From contig JAKALI010000170.1 of NCBI GenBank assembly GCA_021813195.1, positions 1-7,776 on the forward strand: 7,776 nt of DNA, in the 5' to 3' direction. Positions 1-7,776 of this stretch are shown one piece after another. The translations under genes were made by a program, and so were the position numbers. This stretch comes from Pseudomonadota bacterium (GTDB lineage: Bacteria > Pseudomonadota > Alphaproteobacteria > Rhizobiales > Hyphomicrobiaceae). The notes below the pieces were generated by a model. The model did no database searches. It had not been told where the DNA came from and saw nothing but the letters and a program-made list of their open reading frames with translations. Each line of letters starts with the position of its first letter. Positions within the stretch are counted from its first letter, which is position 1.

Positions 1-18
1 CGGTCTCATTCAGGAGCC

Positions 19-2352
19 TCAGCGCTCGCGCGGCAGCGATTTATTCTCGCGCAGAAATTCTTCGATTCGCTCCGCCGGAACCGCCGGGCTGAACAAGTAC
101 CCCTGGATCTCGTCGCATTTGAACAGCCGCAGCAGCTTCGCCTGCTCCTCGGTCTCCACCCCTTCTGCAATCACCCGCAGATTCAGGGAATGCGCCAGGG
201 CGATGATGGTGGAGACGAGGCTCAGATCATCAGGGTTGCTGGTCATGTTTATGATGAACGCCCGGTCGATCTTCAAAACGTTGACAGGCAGCTTGGCGAG
301 ATAGCTGAGCGAGGAGTAGCCGGTGCCGAAGTCGTCGATTGCCACCTCGATGCCCATCTCCCGAATGCCCCGGAGTTTTGGGATATTGGCCTCTATGTCT
401 TGCATGATCAGGCTCTCGGTAATTTCAAGTTCCAACTCGACCGCCGTGTTTTCAGCGCCGCTTATCACCTGCGCCACCATGCCGACGAAATCTTTCTGCC
501 GCAACTGAATCGGCGAAACATTGACGCTAATCCGGGGAACCCCCAAGCCTTTCGACCGCCACGCCAAGGAGTCCGACACCGCCTTCGCCAACGCCCAACG
601 GCCCGCCTCCAGAATCATCCCGGTTTCTTCGAGCACGGGAATGAACTTCATCGGCGGCACCAGGCCGGTTTCGGGATCGTTCCAGCGCAACAGCGCCTCC
701 AGCCCGCAAATCTGCCCGTTCTTGAGATTGACCTTGGGCTGGTAATGCAGCACCAGTTGTTCCTGTTCCAGCGCCCGGCGCAGCTTGTTTTCGAGCGTCA
801 GCTTCCCGGCGACCTGTGCATTGAACTCGGGGGCGTAGAACAGGTGCTTGTCGCCGGAAAGCTTGGCTTTTTTCAGCGCCGCTTCGGCGTTGCGTAGCAG
901 GGTCTCGATGTCCTTGCCGTCGGCGGGATAAGACGATACCCCTGCCCTCGCCGAAACGCGCAGCTCCTGCCCGCAGATCAGAAACGGCTGCTTCTGGATC
1001 CCGGACAGAATCGTCTCCAGGATATGGGCGATGCCCGCACCTTCATCGTCGTGCCGAATGGCGATACCGAAATAATCAGCCGAAAGGCGGGCCAGACTTT
1101 CCGTTTCATCGAGCGCCTGTTTCAGCCGCTGCGCGAGCTCGCGTAACAGACTGTCCCCCGCCTGGCGGCCGAAAGATTCATTGATGCTGCTGAACCGTTC
1201 GAGGTCGAGCATGATTACGGAAAACACCTTCCGATCGCGGTGTGCGGCGCCGATCCGCTGCTCGACCCGTTCATGGAACAGCGCGCGGTTCGGCAGGCCG
1301 GTAATGGCGTCGAAATAAGCGAGATAATTGAGCCGCTCTTCCTTTTGGATATGATCCAGTGCAAATGAAATGTCGCCGGCCATTTCGATCAGCAGCCGCA
1401 TCTCCTCCTCGTCGAAAACGTCCGCTTCCGGGGCATAGAGCAGGAATACCCCAACTGGCCGGGCTCCCAGCATCAGGGGAAACACTGCCACGGAACGATA
1501 GCCGCGGTTCAACGCTTCGCTACGCCAACCATTCATGCGATCGTCCGTGGCGATGTCGTTGCAGATGACCGGCTTCGCCTGCGTGATCGCCTCCGCCGTC
1601 AACCGGCAGTTTCCAGGGGTATCGGCCATGGCGGTCAAGTTGATCTGATCCAGATACCCGTCGTCGCGGCCTGCCCTGGCGACCGGTGTGACCTGCCGCG
1701 TGTCCGCATCGAGCGTGCCGATCCAGGCGAAACTGAACTTGCCGTGTTCCACCGCGATGCGGCAGGCTTCGTCGAAGAGTTCCTGAGGCTCGCGAACGCG
1801 CACGATCGTGGTGTTGATGCCGCTCAGGACTGCGTACACGCGGTTGAGGCGTGTGATCCTGGCCTCCGCGCGCTTGCGTTCGGCGATTTCTGCCGTAAGG
1901 GCCGCAGTGCGTTGTTCCACCAGATTTTCCAAGTGCTCCTCATGCCGCTTTATCGCTTGCGTCTTGTGGAATAAATCCACGAACACCGAAACCTTGGCAC
2001 GCAGAATTTCGGGGATGATGGGCGTGAAAACGTAATCCACTGCGCCCTGGGAATACCCATGCAGCATGTCCGTCTCCCCGCGGGAATAGGCGGTGACGAA
2101 AATGATCGGCGTAACTTCCGACTGCTTGCGACTGCGAATCAGCCCCGCCGTCTCGAAGCCGTCCATGTCAGGCATTCGCACGTCCAGCAGGATCACGGCG
2201 TACTCATGGCTCAACAAGAGCCGCAAGGCGTCCCGACCGGATTCGGCGACGACCAGGTTCTGATTCAGTTGTTCCAGCACCGAAACCAGCGCCAGCCGTT
2301 TGGCCGGGTCGTCATCGACCACCAGGATGTCGGCTTTGTCTTCTACTTGCAT
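19..2352 (-). CDS. Response regulator with REC-GAF-degenerate GGDEF-EAL; probable c-di-GMP phosphodiesterase
   Basis: Predicted cytoplasmic output protein of 777 aa that hydrolyses cyclic di-GMP when its receiver is phosphorylated. REC spans about residues 5-125, with acidic residues D13-D15, phosphoacceptor D57 and T87, but Thr110 sits where the conserved lysine is expected. A helical linker (about 130-170) leads to a GAF domain (about 170-335). The GGDEF-like domain (about 340-505) keeps FDAITGLPNR but reads SADYF (424-428) at the active-site loop and has no RxxD inhibitory site, so cyclase activity is unlikely. The EAL domain (about 515-770) looks complete: EALLRW at 552, N611, ELEITES at 641-647, DDFGTGYSSL from 673, K694, AEGVE at 729-733 and QGYLF at 750. 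I chose the ATG at 2352 because GGAG lies 9 nt upstream; a TTG at 2367 in the same frame would add five residues. It is the last gene of the run, 21 nt after the CheB-like gene. Its kinase partner is inferred from gene order only. Confidence 0.95.
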   Translation of the reverse strand: MQVEDKADILVVDDDPAKRLALVSVLEQLNQNLVVAESGRDALRLLLSHEYAVILLDVRMPDMDGFETAGLIRSRKQSEVTPIIFVTAYSRGETDMLHGYSQGAVDYVFTPIIPEILRAKVSVFVDLFHKTQAIKRHEEHLENLVEQRTAALTAEIAERKRAEARITRLNRVYAVLSGINTTIVRVREPQELFDEACRIAVEHGKFSFAWIGTLDADTRQVTPVARAGRDDGYLDQINLTAMADTPGNCRLTAEAITQAKPVICNDIATDDRMNGWRSEALNRGYRSVAVFPLMLGARPVGVFLLYAPEADVFDEEEMRLLIEMAGDISFALDHIQKEERLNYLAYFDAITGLPNRALFHERVEQRIGAAHRDRKVFSVIMLDLERFSSINESFGRQAGDSLLRELAQRLKQALDETESLARLSADYFGIAIRHDDEGAGIAHILETILSGIQKQPFLICGQELRVSARAGVSSYPADGKDIETLLRNAEAALKKAKLSGDKHLFYAPEFNAQVAGKLTLENKLRRALEQEQLVLHYQPKVNLKNGQICGLEALLRWNDPETGLVPPMKFIPVLEETGMILEAGRWALAKAVSDSLAWRSKGLGVPRISVNVSPIQLRQKDFVGMVAQVISGAENTAVELELEITESLIMQDIEANIPKLRGIREMGIEVAIDDFGTGYSSLSYLAKLPVNVLKIDRAFIINMTSNPDDLSLVSTIIALAHSLNLRVIAEGVETEEQAKLLRLFKCDEIQGYLFSPAVPAERIEEFLRENKSLPRER

Positions 2353-2361
2353 ATTCGCGCG

Positions 2362-2365
2362 CTCC
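2362..2365 (-). promoter_or_regulatory. Shine-Dalgarno site of the EAL gene
   Basis: On the minus strand GGAG stands 9 nt before the ATG at 2352. The in-frame TTG at 2367 overlaps the edge of this motif and has only an AGGG about 4 nt before it. This favours the ATG as the start. Confidence 0.6.
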
Positions 2366-2373
2366 AATTTTCC

Positions 2374-2940
2374 CTAGATCGAACCGCATCGCCTGGCGAG
2401 AAAAGGCGCAATTTCGTCAAGCGGCAGGATCTCGTCCACCTTGCCGGTTGCCAGGGCTGCATTCGGCATGTCGCTACGTTCCGCCGTTGCGGGCGCCTGG
2501 ACGACGGTCAATCCGCCGTAACGCTTGATCGCCGCCAAACCCTGGGCGCCATCCCGGCCTGCGCCGGTCAGAATGACTCCGATCGCCGCCTTTCCCCAGG
2601 CTTCCGCGGCCGATTCAAACAGCACGTCGATGGAAGGCCGCGCATAAGCCACCGCTGCCTCGGTGGACAAGGCGAAATGATTGCCTTCCACCAGCAGGTG
2701 ATAATCCGCGGGCGCAACATAAATATGCCCCGGCGTGATCAGGGTCTTGTCCTGCGCTTCCCCGACCGGCAACCGGCAGTTCCTTTGCAGGAAGTCGATT
2801 AACGATTCGTCGGAATCCCTGCCGCGATGCAGCACCAGCGCGAGTGCCGCCGGAAAATCCCCGGGCAGGGCGGGCAGCAGGACCTGCAGCGCATTCGTGC
2901 CGCCCAGCGAGGCGCCGATGGCAACGAAGCTAAAGGCCAT
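2374..2940 (-). CDS. cheB: Stand-alone CheB-type protein-glutamate methylesterase domain
   Basis: Predicted to remove methyl esters from glutamates (and possibly to deamidate glutamines) on a signalling protein, opposing the CheR encoded just upstream. The 188-aa product is only the catalytic domain: IGASLGG carries the nucleophile Ser11, LHRG the catalytic His38, and LTGAGRDG the catalytic Asp130. The family motifs TPGHIYVAP (69-77) and RPSIDVLFESAA (101-112) are also present. Classical CheB has an N-terminal receiver that controls this domain; here it is absent, so activity must be constitutive or set by a partner. I start it at the ATG at 2940, whose A is the last base of the cheR TGA (TGATG), with GGAGGG 7 nt upstream. 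An ATG at 2961 in the same frame would give 195 aa but lies within cheR and would place the GGAGGG inside the gene. Catalytic identity is clear; the substrate is unknown. Confidence 0.93.
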   Translation of the reverse strand: MAFSFVAIGASLGGTNALQVLLPALPGDFPAALALVLHRGRDSDESLIDFLQRNCRLPVGEAQDKTLITPGHIYVAPADYHLLVEGNHFALSTEAAVAYARPSIDVLFESAAEAWGKAAIGVILTGAGRDGAQGLAAIKRYGGLTVVQAPATAERSDMPNAALATGKVDEILPLDEIAPFLARRCGSI

Positions 2941-3770
2941 CAGCGCACCCTCCGGTACCATTTTCCCGCACGGTCCAGTTCTTCATAAGCCGCTTCGTGC
3001 GGGCTGAATTTAATCGTCTCCTTGTCCCCCAGGCCGAGCAGGCCGAAGGTAACCAGACTCTCGTACAACAATTTGTGGACGCGCGCCTGCAACACGCGAT
3101 CGAAGTAAATCATGACGTTGCGGCACAAGATCACATGGAACTCGTTGAACGAGCCATCGGTTGCCAGGTTGTGCTGTGCCCAGACAATGTTTTTCTTGAG
3201 ATCCCCCCGGAAAATGGCGCGCTCGTACTGCGCCGTGTAATATTCCGCAAGAGACCGCTTGCCGCCGGCCTTGAGGTAGTTCGCCGCATACTCTTTCATG
3301 CTGTCCAGCGGATAGATCCCGTCCGTGGCCCGCGCAAGCACGGCTTCGTTCATGTCGGTGGCGTAAAGCCGGGCGCGGTCATACAAGCCTTCCTCCTGCA
3401 GCAGAATGGCGGTGGAGTAGACCTCTTCGCCGCTGGCGCATCCCGCATGCCAGATACGGATGAAAGGGTAGGTGCGCAGCCGCGGCACCACTTTTTCCCT
3501 GAACGCGAGATAGAAGCCGGGGTCGCGGAACATCGCGGTGACGTTGATGGACAGCACAAGCAGAAAACGCTCCATGCAGGCGGAGTCATGCAGCATTTTT
3601 TCCTGCAGGGCGGAAATCGTGTCCACGTCCTCCTCGCGCATGCAGAGCCGGACGCGGCGCTTAAGGGAGGCGGGCGCATAATGGCGGAAATCGTAGCCAT
3701 AACACTGGAATATTCCTTCCAACAGCAACTCGATTTCAATATTTTCTACCATGTCGATGGTGGCACTCAT
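2940..3770 (-). CDS. cheR: CheR-type S-adenosylmethionine-dependent protein-glutamate methyltransferase
   Basis: Predicted to transfer methyl groups from S-adenosylmethionine to glutamate side chains of a signalling protein in the cytoplasm. The 276-aa length is typical of a free CheR. The N-terminal helical part (about 10-85) contains YAPASLKRRV and the loop SINVTAMFRDP (74-84). The methyltransferase core follows, with the SAM-binding motif IWHAGCASGEEVYS (106-119), ATDMNEAVLARA with acidic Asp139 (137-148), HNL (200-202) and CRNVMIYFD (216-224). It then has GLGDKE near the C-terminus and ends in a WYRRVR tail. No tetratricopeptide or PAS extension is present. The start is uncertain: the ATG at 3770 is used; a GTG at 3773 and an ATG at 3752 are alternatives, and none has a good Shine-Dalgarno site. 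It lies 74 nt after the kinase gene and overlaps the methylesterase gene by one base. No chemoreceptor or CheA/CheW is visible, so its target may be the adjacent kinase; that is inference. Confidence 0.95.
   Translation of the reverse strand: MSATIDMVENIEIELLLEGIFQCYGYDFRHYAPASLKRRVRLCMREEDVDTISALQEKMLHDSACMERFLLVLSINVTAMFRDPGFYLAFREKVVPRLRTYPFIRIWHAGCASGEEVYSTAILLQEEGLYDRARLYATDMNEAVLARATDGIYPLDSMKEYAANYLKAGGKRSLAEYYTAQYERAIFRGDLKKNIVWAQHNLATDGSFNEFHVILCRNVMIYFDRVLQARVHKLLYESLVTFGLLGLGDKETIKFSPHEAAYEELDRAGKWYRRVR
2948..2953 (-). promoter_or_regulatory. Strong Shine-Dalgarno site of the CheB-like gene, inside the end of cheR
   Basis: GGAGGG on the minus strand lies 7 nt before the ATG at 2940. 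It sits in the last codons of cheR. With the TGATG stop-start overlap it indicates translational coupling of the two enzymes, and it decides the start over the upstream ATG at 2961. Confidence 0.75.
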
Positions 3771-3844
3771 CACTCACGCTGCGCCGGTTTTTCAGCCCGG
3801 TCGAAACTTTGTTTTCCTCGAATGGAGCACGTCCTCATGGCTCC
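3771..3844 (-). other. 74-nt gap between kinase and cheR, with a possible 22-codon leader frame
   Basis: This is the longest gap between genes in the window. Just after the kinase stop there is a weak inverted repeat, GGAGC and GCTCC separated by 11 nt, without a T run, so I do not call it a terminator. An ATG at 3838 opens a 22-codon frame whose TGA (3772-3770) shares its A with the cheR ATG, giving TGATG. AGGAG precedes that ATG by only 2 nt, closer than usual. The peptide resembles nothing I know. Coupling of cheR translation through this frame is possible but may be chance. I see no convincing promoter here. Confidence 0.35.

Positions 3845-7776
<3,932 letters not shown>

Noticed and set aside
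2353..2367. TTG at 2367 as start of the EAL protein
   Set aside because: The ATG at 2352 has GGAG at a normal distance, and the extra five residues lie before the usual beginning of a receiver domain.
3824..3844. Possible terminator hairpin (GGAGC...GCTCC) after the kinase stop
   Set aside because: Only five base pairs with an 11-nt loop and no T run follow; the genes beyond it look like part of the same operon.

Overview
The window is GC-rich bacterial DNA. It is coding almost end to end, and all four genes lie on the minus strand. Codon use and protein families suggest a proteobacterium, perhaps a beta- or gammaproteobacterium, but no taxonomic marker is present and this placement is weak.

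Read in the direction of transcription (right to left), the layout is as follows. (1) 7776-3845: a very large hybrid sensor histidine kinase whose N-terminus lies beyond the right edge. It has at least four tandem 92-residue HAMP repeats, then GAF, a coiled coil, HisKA, HATPase_c and three receiver domains. (2) 3844-3771: a 74-nt gap. (3) 3770-2940: a CheR-type protein-glutamate methyltransferase. (4) 2940-2374: a stand-alone CheB-type methylesterase domain with no receiver, whose start overlaps the cheR stop as TGATG. (5) 2352-19: a response regulator with REC, GAF, degenerate GGDEF and intact EAL domains, most likely a c-di-GMP phosphodiesterase. No gene lies in the last 18 bases.

The short gaps and shared strand suggest one operon, with its promoter upstream of the window. 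The genes appear to form one signalling module. A poly-HAMP kinase probably phosphorylates its own receivers and possibly the receiver of the EAL protein, so its output would be a change in c-di-GMP. CheR and CheB add reversible glutamate methylation, although no CheA, CheW or recognisable methyl-accepting signalling domain is visible. The most interesting points are the fungal NIK1/Os-1-like poly-HAMP array, a methylation pair with no visible chemoreceptor, the SADYF replacement of the GGDEF motif, and a 22-codon reading frame in the gap that ends in the same TGATG arrangement at cheR. No RNA gene, CRISPR array, insertion sequence or clear terminator was seen.
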